From positions 496,001-560,000 of the forward strand of contig NZ_MSCJ01000001.1 in the NCBI RefSeq assembly GCF_002954615.1: a stretch of DNA of 64,000 bases. Reading direction: 5' to 3'. The DNA comes from Photobacterium angustum (lineage in GTDB: Bacteria > Pseudomonadota > Gammaproteobacteria > Enterobacterales > Vibrionaceae). A program made the translations under genes and the position numbers. Positions 35,789 through 46,419 of this stretch are shown piece by piece. The notes beneath the pieces are model-generated. The model did not search any database. It saw nothing but the letters and a program-made list of their open reading frames with translations, and was not told where the DNA came from. Position 1 is the first letter of the stretch, and every line of letters starts with the position of its first letter.

Positions 35789-37060
35789 TTAACTTACTTG
35801 TTTTTTAAATAGCTCTCTAAATACTGGGAAAATATCATCTACAGTCCGTATGTTTTGCATCGCAAAATTATCATGGCTGTTATGTAGCGCTTCATACTCA
35901 CGCCATAATGTTTGATGTGCTCGTCGTGTGATTTCTATGTATGAGTAATAACGTGAAAATGGCAATATATGCTTATCTAATAGCTCTCGACAACCGGGTG
36001 AGTCATCAGCCCAGTTATCGCCATCAGAAGCTTGAGCCGCATAAATATTCCATTCTTCAGGACGATATCGGTCTTTTACAATATCGTTCATCATACGTAG
36101 TGCGCTTGAAACAATGGTGCCGCCGGTTTCCTGTGAATAAAAAAATTCGTGTTCATCCACTTCTTTTGCTTGGGTATGGTGGCGAATAAAAACAACATCC
36201 ACATTTTTATAGGTACGGTTTAAAAAGAGATAAAGCAAAATATAAAAACGTTTAGCTATATCTTTTGTGGCTTGATCCATCGAGCCTGATACATCCATCA
36301 AACAAAACATCACCGCTTGGCTTGATGGTTGCGGTCGGCGTTCATAATTTTTATAGCGAAGATCAAAGGTATCAATAAATGGTGTTCTATTTATTTTTTG
36401 TTTCAATGACTCGATTTCTTGCTTTATCCTTTCTTCTTCAAAAGGTTGCGCAGGTTCAGTGTTAAATAATAAAGTGAGCGCTTGCTCTAAATCACGCAGC
36501 TTTCTTCTTTTTCCTGCGGTCATTGCGGTACGTCTTGCTAATGAATTTTGCAAGGTTTTCACAATGGCAATATTTGCGGGAACACCTTGTGATTTATAGC
36601 CTGAACGGAAGGTTTTCCACTCGACTATTTTGTTCATTTGGTTTTTTTGTAAATTAGGTAATTCAAGATCTTCAAATAAAAGATCAAGATATTCATCTTT
36701 AGATATTTGGAAAACAAATTCATCATTGCCTTCGCCATCAGGACTTGCATCTCCTTTACCAGCCCCACCTTGACCAGCGCCACCCGGCGGTCGCTCGATA
36801 CGATCGCCTGGTGTGAATTGGTCGTTGCCAGGGTGGACAACATCACGTTGTCCACCTTTACCTTGATGAAAGCTAGGTTCTCGGATATCACGAGATGGGA
36901 TAGTGATATCTTCACCACTATCAACATCCGTGATCGAGCGTTTATTTACCGCATCAGCAATAGATTCTTTAATTTGCTGCTTATGGCGGCGTAAAAAGCG
37001 CTGGCGATTAACCGTACTTTTATTTTTACCATTGAGCCTGCGGTCGATAAAATATGCCAT
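35789..37060 (-). CDS. yeaH: YeaH/YhbH family protein (UPF0229)
   Basis: This 423-residue protein has a basic N-terminus ([15 protein letters not shown]) and a Gly/Pro/Asp-rich linker (about 75-112, including [21 protein letters not shown]). The C-terminal von Willebrand A-like domain has the MIDAS motif DVSGSMD (about 253) and GGTIVSSAL downstream. The family always travels with the PrkA-type kinase YeaG. The start is 29 bases after the yeaG stop, so they are co-transcribed. In E. coli, yeaG and yeaH belong to the RpoS/nitrogen-starvation response. The molecular role is unknown. Confidence 0.93.
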   Translation of the reverse strand: MAYFIDRRLNGKNKSTVNRQRFLRRHKQQIKESIADAVNKRSITDVDSGEDITIPSRDIREPSFHQGKGGQRDVVHPGNDQFTPGDRIERPPGGAGQGGAGKGDASPDGEGNDEFVFQISKDEYLDLLFEDLELPNLQKNQMNKIVEWKTFRSGYKSQGVPANIAIVKTLQNSLARRTAMTAGKRRKLRDLEQALTLLFNTEPAQPFEEERIKQEIESLKQKINRTPFIDTFDLRYKNYERRPQPSSQAVMFCLMDVSGSMDQATKDIAKRFYILLYLFLNRTYKNVDVVFIRHHTQAKEVDEHEFFYSQETGGTIVSSALRMMNDIVKDRYRPEEWNIYAAQASDGDNWADDSPGCRELLDKHILPFSRYYSYIEITRRAHQTLWREYEALHNSHDNFAMQNIRTVDDIFPVFRELFKKQVS

Positions 37061-37089
37061 AGCTCCCCCTTATCTCATTTGCAGCTGGT

Positions 37090-39024
37090 TTACGACGATT
37101 TACGTACGCGTAAATACCATTCAGACAATAAACGTACTTGCTTGCGGGTATAGCCTTTTTCCATCATACGAGCGACGAAATCATCATGTTTCTTTTGCTC
37201 ATCTGTTGATGTTTTTGCATTAAATGAAATAACAGGAAGTAGCTCTTCAGTATTAGAGAACATCTTCTTCTCTATTACTGTTCTAAGTTTTTCATAGCTG
37301 GTCCAGTTGGGGTTTTTGCCTGCATTGTTTGCTCTAGCACGTAAAACGAAGTTAACAATTTCATTTCGGAAATCTTTAGGGTTACTGATCCCCGCCGGTT
37401 TCTCTATTTTCTCTAATTCGTTATTAAGTGCTTCGCGATTAAAGAGCTGTCCAGTTTCAGGATCACGGTATTCTTGGTCTTGAATCCAGAAGTCGGCGTA
37501 GCTGACATAACGGTCAAAAATGTTTTGACCATATTCGGAGTAAGATTCGAGATAAGCGGTTTGGATCTCTTTACCAATGAACTCGACATACTTCGGTGTA
37601 AGGAAGCCTTTTAAATGTTCAAGGTATTTTTCAGCAATGTCTTGTGGGAATTGTTCACGTTCAATTTGTTGCTCAAGCACATAGAACAAGTGAACAGGGT
37701 TTGCAGCAACTTCTGAATGATCGAAGTTAAAGACCCGCGATAAAATCTTAAAGGCAAAACGAGTTGATAGCCCATTCATACCTTCATCGACACCGGCATA
37801 GTCGCGATATTCTTGGTAAGATTTTGCTTTTGGATCGGTATCTTTTAGTGTTTCACCGTCATAGACTCGCATTTTTGAATACACACTTGAATTCTCTGGC
37901 TCTTTCAAGCGGGAAAGAACGGTGAATCGAGCAAGAATCTCAAGCGTACTTGGTGAGCAAGGTGCAGCTGATAGCTCACTGTTTTCAAGTAGTTTTTGGT
38001 AGATTTTTATTTCTTCAGAAACCCGTAAACAATAAGGGACTTTGACGATGTAAACACGATCTAAGAAAGCCTCATTCGTCTTGTTATTTCTAAAGGTCTG
38101 CCATTCTGACTCGTTAGAGTGAGCAAGGATCATTCCATCGAAAGGTAATGCGGATAACCCTTCAGTACCGTTGTAGTTACCCTCTTGCGTTGCGGTAAGA
38201 AGTGGGTGAAGTACTTTTAACGGCGCTTTAAACATCTCAACAAACTCCATTAAGCCTTGGTTAGCTTTACACAGAGCACCTGAATAACTATAAGCATCAG
38301 GATCGTCTTGAGAATAATGTTCAAGTTGACGTATATCTACCTTACCAACTAACGATGAAATATCTTGGTTATTTTCATCTCCCGGTTCAGTTTTTGCGAT
38401 ACCGACTTGGTCAAGAATGGACGGACGAACTTTCACCACTTTAAATTGTGTAATATCGCCACCAAATTCATGGAGTCGTTTTGCCGCCCACGGTGACATG
38501 ATGGTATTTAAATAGCGTGATGGAATATTGTATTCATTGGCAAGTAGATCACCATCTTCTGATTTATCAAATAAACTGAAAGGGTGATCATTAACTGGGC
38601 TACGCTCACCATTTGCCGTCAGAATATAAATAGGCACTTTCTGCATTAAGCTTTTTAATTTTTCGGCTAGCGATGACTTACCACCGCCGACTGGGCCTAA
38701 TAAATAAAGAATTTGCTTACGCTCTTCAAGCCCTTGGGCTGCATGTTTGAGGTAAGACACGATTTGTTCTATCGCATCTTCCATACCATAGAAATCTTCA
38801 AACGTTTTATAACGAGAGATGACACGGTTAGAGAAGAGACGGCTAAGATATGGGTCTTGTGCGGTATCAATCATTTCTGGTTCGCCAATCGCCATCAATA
38901 GACGCTCTGCGGCGTTGACGTAGGCGCTGCGATCGTTACGACAAATATCAAGGAATTCTTGTAATGAAAGTTCTTCGTCCTTGGATTCTTCATAGCGATG
39001 ACGATAGTGGTCAAAAATACTCAT
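37090..39024 (-). CDS. yeaG: PrkA-family serine protein kinase YeaG
   Basis: This 644-residue protein has an AAA+ PrkA domain (Walker A GPVGGGKSSLAEKL, about 105-118) and a C-terminal kinase-like/PrkA domain. It is close to E. coli YeaG throughout: SIFDHYRHRYE, YKTFEDFYGMEDAIEQIVSYLKHAAQG and FLDRVYIVKVPYCLRVSEE. Bacillus PrkA has been reported both as a kinase and as a protease, so biochemical activity is unsettled. ATG 39024 was chosen over the open frame to 39054 because AGGGGG lies seven bases upstream. It is the first gene of yeaG-yeaH-ycgB, preceded by a 527-base gap. Confidence 0.94.
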   Translation of the reverse strand: MSIFDHYRHRYEESKDEELSLQEFLDICRNDRSAYVNAAERLLMAIGEPEMIDTAQDPYLSRLFSNRVISRYKTFEDFYGMEDAIEQIVSYLKHAAQGLEERKQILYLLGPVGGGKSSLAEKLKSLMQKVPIYILTANGERSPVNDHPFSLFDKSEDGDLLANEYNIPSRYLNTIMSPWAAKRLHEFGGDITQFKVVKVRPSILDQVGIAKTEPGDENNQDISSLVGKVDIRQLEHYSQDDPDAYSYSGALCKANQGLMEFVEMFKAPLKVLHPLLTATQEGNYNGTEGLSALPFDGMILAHSNESEWQTFRNNKTNEAFLDRVYIVKVPYCLRVSEEIKIYQKLLENSELSAAPCSPSTLEILARFTVLSRLKEPENSSVYSKMRVYDGETLKDTDPKAKSYQEYRDYAGVDEGMNGLSTRFAFKILSRVFNFDHSEVAANPVHLFYVLEQQIEREQFPQDIAEKYLEHLKGFLTPKYVEFIGKEIQTAYLESYSEYGQNIFDRYVSYADFWIQDQEYRDPETGQLFNREALNNELEKIEKPAGISNPKDFRNEIVNFVLRARANNAGKNPNWTSYEKLRTVIEKKMFSNTEELLPVISFNAKTSTDEQKKHDDFVARMMEKGYTRKQVRLLSEWYLRVRKSS

Positions 39025-39551
39025 GGTATGCCCCCTGAATCGTTCTTTGATCATTTAGACAGGACGAAAATCAACCTCTTTTGCATCCCTTACTGTAAGC
39101 CTAGACCGAACTAATCAATTTGCTGTACTGAGTTAATGATTTCTAAATAAAAAATAGCTTGTGATAACGGTTTAAAACTGGATGTTTTTTAACCGTATAT
39201 TTTTACTATCCTCTTATGGGATGGGTTCTGCAAGCGCTTTTGACGCTAAAATGCTTTTGTTTTTTAGTGTTAATATGTAAATCTACTGTTAATTATAGTA
39301 ATTAATGAAGAATCTTGTTTTTTGGGTTTATGTTGAAGCAAAAAACTATAAAACTTTTTTGTGTTGCATTAATGTTTTGATTAATTGGCTTTGTTTGGTT
39401 TTATTTGTTTTTTTTTTGAATTATTGATAGAGAAGGACAATTATTGAGAATTTTTTTGTGTATTTGAGCCTAAGATATTTTTTTTCCACGAAACAGCTTT
39501 CTCTGACATAAGCTGAAATGAGGTCCTAAAAATGTATAGGTAGGTGGCTTT
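39025..39551. other. Long AT-rich region between yeaG and the VOC gene
   Basis: This 527-base divergent region is very AT-rich, with runs of T around 39400-39420 and 39478-39486. No gene longer than a few codons is credible. It should contain the yeaG promoter (leftward) and the promoter of the VOC gene (rightward). I saw no strong hairpin. Confidence 0.4.
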
Positions 39552-39932
39552 ATGACAATTTCACGTGTCGATACTGTTTCTATTCCGGTTTCGGATCAAA
39601 ATCAGGCTTTGAAGTTTTATCGAGATGCACTTGGTTTTGAATTGATCCGAGATCATTGTTCGAATAATGAAAAACGTTGGCTGCAATTAGCACCAAGAGG
39701 TGCAGAAACGACAATCAGTTTAGTGATGCCATTTGGTGGAATGGAAGCTGGTACTGTGCAAGGATTAGTCGTACAAACGGATGACATACAGCTAACACAT
39801 AAAGAACTCAAGCAACGTGGTGTATTATTATCAAGTATTGTTAATTTAGTGGGTGGTAAGTTTGCCACGTTTAATGATCCTGATGGAAATGGCTGGGTAT
39901 TGATTGAAGCTTCTGCAAAAATGTATGCTTGA
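39552..39932 (+). CDS. VOC-family (glyoxalase/dioxygenase-like) protein
   Basis: This 126-residue vicinal-oxygen-chelate protein has two beta-alpha-beta-beta-beta repeats. The first starts SRVDTVSIPVSDQNQALKFYRDALGFELIRD and the second ends FATFNDPDGNGWVLIEA. The latter carries the usual C-terminal metal-ligand glutamate. The family includes glyoxalase I, fosfomycin-resistance enzymes and extradiol dioxygenases; substrate cannot be deduced. It is close in type to small VOC proteins common in marine bacteria. It is a single gene ending in a strong hairpin. Confidence 0.85.
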   Translation: MTISRVDTVSIPVSDQNQALKFYRDALGFELIRDHCSNNEKRWLQLAPRGAETTISLVMPFGGMEAGTVQGLVVQTDDIQLTHKELKQRGVLLSSIVNLVGGKFATFNDPDGNGWVLIEASAKMYA

Positions 39933-39962
39933 ACCACGAGCAATTATATTGCTCGTGGTTAG
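39932..39962. terminator. Terminator between the VOC gene and yeaD
   Basis: AACCACGAGCAAT and ATTGCTCGTGGTT form a perfect 13-base stem with a 3-base loop, starting at the VOC stop codon and ending eight bases before the yeaD stop. Confidence 0.8.
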
Positions 39963-39969
39963 TTTCTAA

Positions 39970-40842
39970 TTAACGGCTAGAAATCGTTGTCGTTAAAGTA
40001 TGAGACTGTCCTGGCGTTAGCTCAATACTTGGCTGGTGGATTGTTGATTCCACGCATACCATAGTTTCAAAACTATTATCAGCCATATCCCCCATACTAA
40101 TGGATAGCGCTTGCCAAGGGTTCCAAATTACAGCTGCATTGTGACCTTCGTTAGTGACCAAAATTTCACGATTATTGTTTTTATCATTAATAGTGATAGT
40201 GGCTTCTGGCTGAGTATACACACGATCCGTTTCGCTGGTGAATGTTAGTGTAGTACCACCTTCACACGCTTTACCTTGCTGTGTACTATCAAGGTAGTTT
40301 GGCCCCATTCCTGTAATATCAATATCGTTAATATTGGCAATATCGAAGTAAGTATGCAATGCGCCGCTGTACGACCATGGTTGATTGTCGGTATTCGTTG
40401 ATGTCAGGCTTACTTTGAGTTCTTGACCGATTTCAAACGTTAGGACGTTTTTAAACTTATGTGGCCAAATAGCGTAAGTTTCTTCATTATCTTCCAGTGC
40501 TAGACTGACAATAACGCCGTTCTCGTTTTCACGGTGTTCCAATAATGACCACTGTGATGTGCGAGCAAAACCATGAGATGGTGTGCCAGCTTGACCAAAC
40601 CAAGGCCAACAAATTGGAATACCGCCACGTACCGCTTTTGACTGATCAAAAATGGCTTTTTCACTTAACCAAATAATGTCTTTTTCACCTTGTGGTTTAA
40701 ACCATAATAGGTGGCCACCATGCAGTGAAATTCCAGCTTCAGCAAGAGGGTGGATCACTCGAATGATATTAATCCCTTGATATTCACAAGCTGTGACGTT
40801 GTCGGATAAAGCGTTAACAGTAGAAAGTTGACGTAGGTTCAT
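39970..40842 (-). CDS. yeaD: D-hexose-6-phosphate mutarotase YeaD
   Basis: YeaD is an aldose-1-epimerase-fold enzyme that interconverts the anomers of glucose-6-phosphate and related sugars. The 290-residue protein shows LHGGHLLWFKPQG, RGGIPICWPWFGQAG (active-site region), HGFARTSQW with a catalytic histidine, LHTYFDIANI and the C-terminal WNPW motif with VCVES. ATG 40842 is chosen over ATG 40848 because AAGGA ends directly at the latter and lies six bases before the former. It neighbours gapA as in E. coli, which places it in glycolytic context. Confidence 0.92.
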   Translation of the reverse strand: MNLRQLSTVNALSDNVTACEYQGINIIRVIHPLAEAGISLHGGHLLWFKPQGEKDIIWLSEKAIFDQSKAVRGGIPICWPWFGQAGTPSHGFARTSQWSLLEHRENENGVIVSLALEDNEETYAIWPHKFKNVLTFEIGQELKVSLTSTNTDNQPWSYSGALHTYFDIANINDIDITGMGPNYLDSTQQGKACEGGTTLTFTSETDRVYTQPEATITINDKNNNREILVTNEGHNAAVIWNPWQALSISMGDMADNSFETMVCVESTIHQPSIELTPGQSHTLTTTISSR

Positions 40843-41014
40843 CTTCATTCCTTAAAAGTTAAAAGCAGGAAGTGCTCATTTGTTTAGCGTTTATTCGTGC
40901 ATTAAACATTAAGCAAAAAAGTACTTATTTCGCGCTTTAAAATATCAAAAAATATGAAAATTAATTTGTTAAATTTGTGAAGAGTTCTGATTATTTTTTG
41001 TATTATACTAGATA

Positions 41015-41048
41015 TAAAAAAGGCGCCGCAAAATGCGCCGCCTTTTTA
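41015..41048 (-). terminator. Terminator of gapA
   Basis: AAAAAGGCG and CGCCTTTTT are the outer arms of a long GC-rich stem with one internal mismatch, with T-runs on both sides, about 35 bases after the gapA stop. Confidence 0.85.
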
Positions 41049-41082
41049 ATTGCTTTCAAAGAAAGCTAGCTAATTGCTTACA

Positions 41083-42408
<1,326 letters not shown>

Positions 42409-42795
42409 ATGAAAAATAAATCTGATGCTTATTGGCGAGAGAAATTATCTGAAATGGCTTATCAAGTTTGCCGACAACAAGCGACTGAGCCACCCTATAG
42501 CGGCAAATTACTTCATAACCATAAAACAGGTATTTATTCATGTACCTGTTGCGAATCGCCGTTATTTTCTTCGAGCAATAAATATGACTCAGGCTGTGGC
42601 TGGCCTAGCTTTGATGCGCCATTGAATGATGATTGCATTAGCTATGTAGAGGATCATAGTCATGGTATGAAACGAATGGAAATTCGTTGTAAGCATTGTG
42701 ATAGTCATCTTGGACATGTTTTTAATGATGGTCCGCAAACAACAGGTGAACGTTATTGTGTAAACTCGATATCATTAATATTCACGGACAAATAA
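42409..42795 (+). CDS. msrB: Peptide-methionine (R)-S-oxide reductase MsrB
   Basis: MsrB reduces the R-epimer of methionine sulfoxide in proteins. The 128-residue product has the two zinc-binding CxxC pairs (CTCC in [11 protein letters not shown] and CKHC in [13 protein letters not shown]), the substrate segment [11 protein letters not shown], and the catalytic cysteine in RYCVNS near the C-terminus. GTG 42403 would add two residues, but ATG 42409 has AAGGGA eight bases upstream and is preferred. It sits divergent from gapA as in E. coli. Confidence 0.95.
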   Translation: MKNKSDAYWREKLSEMAYQVCRQQATEPPYSGKLLHNHKTGIYSCTCCESPLFSSSNKYDSGCGWPSFDAPLNDDCISYVEDHSHGMKRMEIRCKHCDSHLGHVFNDGPQTTGERYCVNSISLIFTDK

Positions 42796-42803
42796 AGCGT
42801 ATG

Positions 42804-42836
42804 AGTGACGGTAATATATAGTTATTTACCGTCACT
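42804..42836. terminator. Terminator between msrB and the DUF2989 gene
   Basis: AGTGACGGTAA and TTACCGTCACT form a perfect 11-base stem with an 11-base loop, between converging genes and just after msrB. Confidence 0.65.
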
Positions 42837-42936
42837 GTATTTAATATCTAAAATTTCACAATAAAAGCAAAATAAGTTTAATGATTAAATCTTGTATGTA
42901 TCAATTATAAAATTATTTGATATTTACAATTAAATT

Positions 42937-43806
42937 TTAATTAATCATTTTTCGCTCGTAGTTTCCATTTTGTAAATTATCTAAAATATTGACTGCTTTT
43001 TTATTTAAAACCTTCTGTTCATCTTCTGTTAACAAAAATAAGCTGGCGACATTTTTTGCCTCGGCAACGGGCATATTCATATCATTAGCAATTAATACCC
43101 ATATATAAGCTTCTTTCAGTTTTTTTTGCTGCTGAGATAACGTTGCTAATGATTTAATTATATCTTGGTTTACCGTTTCATTTTTCTTGTAGAGTGAAAG
43201 CGCATGGTGGAGTAATTGATAGGTTTTATCCTTATCTTTACTGATGTAGTAGCTGGCAAGTGCTAGTTGAAGATCGGGTGTCTCTAACTCTTTTTTACCT
43301 TCGAGAGCTAGAAATTGTTGTTGTGCTTGTTCATCACCTTGACTCCAACGATAGTAAATAATCTCTGGATCGGTCGACAACGATAGCTCTTTGTTTAGGC
43401 GTGTTACATTATTATAGCTATCGTAGAGTGCGTTCATACGAATAGTCTTTCGATCTTTTAGCTCTGTTGGTTCAATACGAGCAGCATATTCCAAGCAAAA
43501 AATATACTTTTGCGTCGCTTCAAGCTCCTTAAATTTTTCTTGGTCGGTTGGATTTTTCAACACATCGTAACGTTGCCAAATTAATCCTGTTCGTTGAATA
43601 CGGCATTGACCATCATTGACGTTGAGCTGTGTACACAATTCAGGGTAACTTTCGCACAAGCTATCTGTAGTACGGTGGCGTTCAAAACAGCCAGTTAATA
43701 ATAAGCTCATACTGATCGTTGTGATAAAACGTTTAGTATTGTTTAAGAGCAACCTTGTCGGCACTACTCTTTTTGATGTTTCTATAATTGAGAAGTAATA
43801 CGCCAT
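42937..43806 (-). CDS. DUF2989-type lipoprotein
   Basis: This 289-residue protein has a lipobox-like LLLTGC (cysteine about residue 40) and a helical TPR-like C-terminus (about 140-285, with LALASYYISKDKDKTYQLLHHAL). I recall such proteins (DUF2989) beside gapA and msrB in Vibrio. With ATG 43806 the signal peptide is unusually long; AGG six bases upstream supports that start, but GTG or TTG codons 14-18 residues further in would give a more normal lipoprotein signal. It is probably anchored in the outer or inner membrane facing the periplasm. The function is unknown. Confidence 0.7.
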   Translation of the reverse strand: MAYYFSIIETSKRVVPTRLLLNNTKRFITTISMSLLLTGCFERHRTTDSLCESYPELCTQLNVNDGQCRIQRTGLIWQRYDVLKNPTDQEKFKELEATQKYIFCLEYAARIEPTELKDRKTIRMNALYDSYNNVTRLNKELSLSTDPEIIYYRWSQGDEQAQQQFLALEGKKELETPDLQLALASYYISKDKDKTYQLLHHALSLYKKNETVNQDIIKSLATLSQQQKKLKEAYIWVLIANDMNMPVAEAKNVASLFLLTEDEQKVLNKKAVNILDNLQNGNYERKMIN

Positions 43807-44023
43807 AGTGACCTACATGTTGGTTACGAATAATGATAAATATAACGATGTCATTTGTTGTTATCGACGGGTGAACTCGAAAATGGTGAAATTATTTTGA
43901 TAGACCTATCAACCTGTGATCGCTACTACAGTTTGAGGGGAAAGCGTTGACTGTTATTACGTATTTTATAAGCTACAGCGATGTACTTAAACAAGCCTGT
44001 TAGTATCAAAATGAGGAGTAGAT

Positions 44024-44323
44024 ATGGATGTGTCGCAATTATTGAAGGCAATGACACCAGAAGTTTTTGAGCGGATATCAACCGCAGTAGAAACCGGGAA
44101 GTGGCCTGATGGTACAGTATTAACGGCTGATCAAAGAGATTCTGCTATGCAGGCTGTGATGCTTTATCAATCTCGTCATAATAGTGATGCGCAACACATG
44201 ACGGTTGCGGCGGGTGGCGAAATAAAATTTAAGAGTAAAGCTGAATTAAAACGTGATTTTGCTGCGCAGGAGACGACTGCAGTGTCGCCAGAGATAGCTC
44301 GCTTTGAACATGATGATATCTAA
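44024..44323 (+). CDS. yeaC: YeaC family protein (DUF1315)
   Basis: This is a 99-residue conserved hypothetical protein. It matches E. coli YeaC along its length: LLKAMTPEVFERISTAVETGKWPDGTVLT, AVMLYQSRHNSDAQHMTV and KSKAELKRDF. No catalytic motif, signal or membrane helix is seen. In E. coli, yeaC lies next to msrB and gapA, and the same neighbourhood is kept here. A GAGGAG Shine-Dalgarno just upstream supports the ATG. It converges with the GST gene, only two bases between stops, with no terminator in between. Confidence 0.88.
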   Translation: MDVSQLLKAMTPEVFERISTAVETGKWPDGTVLTADQRDSAMQAVMLYQSRHNSDAQHMTVAAGGEIKFKSKAELKRDFAAQETTAVSPEIARFEHDDI

Positions 44324-44325
44324 AG

Positions 44326-45009
44326 TTAGACCTTCTCATGCAGGTTAGGCCATATCATAGCTTCGCAATAGAAGCCTTGTAATTGATGATCTTCTTCCGA
44401 CACAATATTGGCTATCCATGGCTCTTGCTCTATACGGTTTAGATAGTGGTGTAGAGTAGGATAATGGGGTTGCAATCGCAGCCCTGCCATCCACCCCGTT
44501 CTAAAAATACTCCAGATACTTATTTCAGCCATTGAGAAATGATCGCCAACATATCCTTGATCGGGAAGTTGTTCTTCGAGGTATTTCAACACATTAGGCA
44601 AGTTGTGGGAAAGGCATTGCTCCACCGCTTCTTCATCACATGGCTTATTTTGCATTTTATCGCGCAATACTTTTTGGTAAAACAAAACGCCACCGAGTAA
44701 TGACGTCACACGTGTCGCTGCATAAGCTTCAAACCAGCGAATTTTTGCACGTTGTTTGGCATCGCCCGGATAAAGTGGGGGAACGGGATAGGTATCGTCA
44801 AGATAATGGGCAATAACAGTTGAATCAATGATCGTTGTATCGTTATGTTCAAGTACAGGGACTTTTCCCATGGGGTGACGTTTGTGCGCCAGTTCTTTTT
44901 CTAAAAAGGGATTGAGAGGTTGGAGTTCATAACGTATCCCTTTGTAATTAAGTGCCAACATGATTTTTCTGACGAAAGGCGAAATAGAGGCACCATGTAA
45001 AATCATCAT
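44326..45009 (-). CDS. Glutathione S-transferase family protein
   Basis: This 227-residue protein has an N-terminal thioredoxin-fold GST domain (about 1-78, with ISPFVRKIMLALNYKGI, GKVPVLEHNDTTIIDSTVIAHYLDD) and an all-helical C-terminal domain (about 88-215). The cis-proline in KVPVL and the acidic-serine pair DST that bind glutathione are present. It may act in detoxification or be a stringent-starvation-like protein; the substrate is unknown. Two tandem ATGs start the gene (45009, 45006). It converges with yeaC with only two bases between the stops. Confidence 0.85.
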   Translation of the reverse strand: MMILHGASISPFVRKIMLALNYKGIRYELQPLNPFLEKELAHKRHPMGKVPVLEHNDTTIIDSTVIAHYLDDTYPVPPLYPGDAKQRAKIRWFEAYAATRVTSLLGGVLFYQKVLRDKMQNKPCDEEAVEQCLSHNLPNVLKYLEEQLPDQGYVGDHFSMAEISIWSIFRTGWMAGLRLQPHYPTLHHYLNRIEQEPWIANIVSEEDHQLQGFYCEAMIWPNLHEKV

Positions 45010-45102
45010 TGTTCCAACCCATGAAGGTAGATTGCTATTAGCTGTAATTGTAGTTCGGTTGGAAAATTTTGGGGGAGTGGTGTTTTTATTTTATGGTAGC
45101 TA

Positions 45103-45133
45103 AAAATAAAAAAGAGCCAGTGCGGCTCTTTTC
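45103..45133 (-). terminator. Terminator of ansA
   Basis: Read leftward, AAAAGAGCC and GGCTCTTTT form a 9-base stem with a short loop followed by TTATTTTTA. Confidence 0.8.
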
Positions 45134-45155
45134 CTTATTAAACAAGTACTGCTAA

Positions 45156-46169
45156 TTACAAGGTTAACTCACCACGGAGATCTTGCTGCATCAGCGTACG
45201 CATTGTCTCAATCGGTAAATCTTGGCTGAGTAAGTAATGTAATTTAGCCAATGCCGCTTCAGGTGTCATATCATAGCCACTTAGCACGCCGGCATCAGCT
45301 AGCGCACAACCCGTTGCGTATCCACCCATATTAACTTTACCTGATAAACACTGGGTTAAGTTCATGACAATCACACCGCGATTTGATGCTTCTTTTAATT
45401 GATCAAGCAGCTCTTTATTTTGAGGTGCATTACCTACGCCAAAAGTCAGTAGGATCATGGCATTAACCGGTTGGCGTAGGGTATTACGTATAACCTCTGG
45501 TGAGATACCAGGATACATAGTAATTACACCAATAGGTTGTGGCGTGATAGTGTGAACTTTAAACTCACCATTCGGTTTTTTGTTTAATTCCGTTCCGCTA
45601 TTAACGGTGATGTTAATACCTGCTTCTAACAATGGTGGCAAGTTTGGTGAAATAAACGCACCAAAACCATCGGCATGAGCCTTAGTACTACGGTTACCAC
45701 GGATCAATTGGTTGTTGAAAAATACGGTCACTTCATTGATTGGGTAATTAGCAGCAATATGTAACGCATTCAATAAGTTGCTTTGACCATCAGAACGAAG
45801 TTCAACTAATGGAATTTGAGATCCGGTTACAATGACTGGCTTATCTAAATTCTCGAACATAAAAGACAAAGCAGAAGCGGTGTATGCCATGGTATCTGTG
45901 CCATGAAGGATCACAAAACCATCATACTTATCGTAATTATCTTTTATATCGTCAGCAATGCGTTGCCAATCCGCAGGTGTCATATCTGATGAGTCGATTA
46001 AAGGCGAATACTCATGGATAGTGAACTCAGGCATTTCTGGGCGATGGAATTCTGGCATGCTAGCTAATTGCTTTTGCATAAAGCCTGATACAGGAATATA
46101 GCCGTGATCAGATTTTTGCATACCAATGGTGCCGCCAGTGTAGGCGATATAAATATGTTTTCTTTCCAT
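45156..46169 (-). CDS. ansA: L-asparaginase I (cytoplasmic)
   Basis: AnsA hydrolyses asparagine to aspartate and ammonia. The 337-residue protein lacks a signal peptide, as expected for the type I cytoplasmic enzyme. The first catalytic threonine is in YTGGTIGM (about 10-17) and the second in HGTDTMAYTAS (about 89-99). The conserved lysine region PLVELRSDGQSNLL and NQLIRGNRSTKAHADGFGAF follow. sppA lies upstream on the same strand, the same pair order as in E. coli, but here with a terminator between. Confidence 0.94.
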   Translation of the reverse strand: MERKHIYIAYTGGTIGMQKSDHGYIPVSGFMQKQLASMPEFHRPEMPEFTIHEYSPLIDSSDMTPADWQRIADDIKDNYDKYDGFVILHGTDTMAYTASALSFMFENLDKPVIVTGSQIPLVELRSDGQSNLLNALHIAANYPINEVTVFFNNQLIRGNRSTKAHADGFGAFISPNLPPLLEAGINITVNSGTELNKKPNGEFKVHTITPQPIGVITMYPGISPEVIRNTLRQPVNAMILLTFGVGNAPQNKELLDQLKEASNRGVIVMNLTQCLSGKVNMGGYATGCALADAGVLSGYDMTPEAALAKLHYLLSQDLPIETMRTLMQQDLRGELTL

Positions 46170-46360
46170 TTTTCAGCACAGAGTTAACGGTTGGTGTGCG
46201 CATTATACGCAAACTGTATGAAGATGCGAGTTAAGCGATTTTTAGAGTGATACTTATTGCATTGAAATGTGAACTAAGATTGATGTGCTTATAATTTGAG
46301 TTGTTGTGGTTTTTATCACTGATATTGATTAGTTAGATTATTTAAGCGTTTTTGCATAAT

Positions 46361-46389
46361 AAAAAGCTCGACATATAGCCGAGCTTTTT
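46361..46389 (-). terminator. Terminator of sppA
   Basis: AAAAAGCTCG and CGAGCTTTTT form a perfect 10-base stem with a 9-base loop and T-rich flanks, between sppA and ansA. Confidence 0.8.
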
Positions 46390-46419
46390 AACTATCTGTT
46401 GCTGATAACGTTCTCGTTA

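Noticed and set aside
36707..37223. Two open frames of about 100 codons on the plus strand opposite yeaH and the yeaG end
   Set aside because: Both are antisense to the strongly conserved yeaH/yeaG genes, overlap each other and have no recognisable domains.
39232..39252. GG/GC-spaced bases that might be a sigma-54 promoter before yeaG
   Set aside because: On neither strand do the bases fit the -24/-12 TGGCAC-N5-TTGC pattern with correct spacing.
39332..39382. 16-codon frame starting MLKQKTIKLF, resembling a truncated signal peptide, in the yeaG-VOC gap
   Set aside because: It is too short, in a very AT-rich region where such frames arise by chance, and has no ribosome-binding site or downstream continuation.
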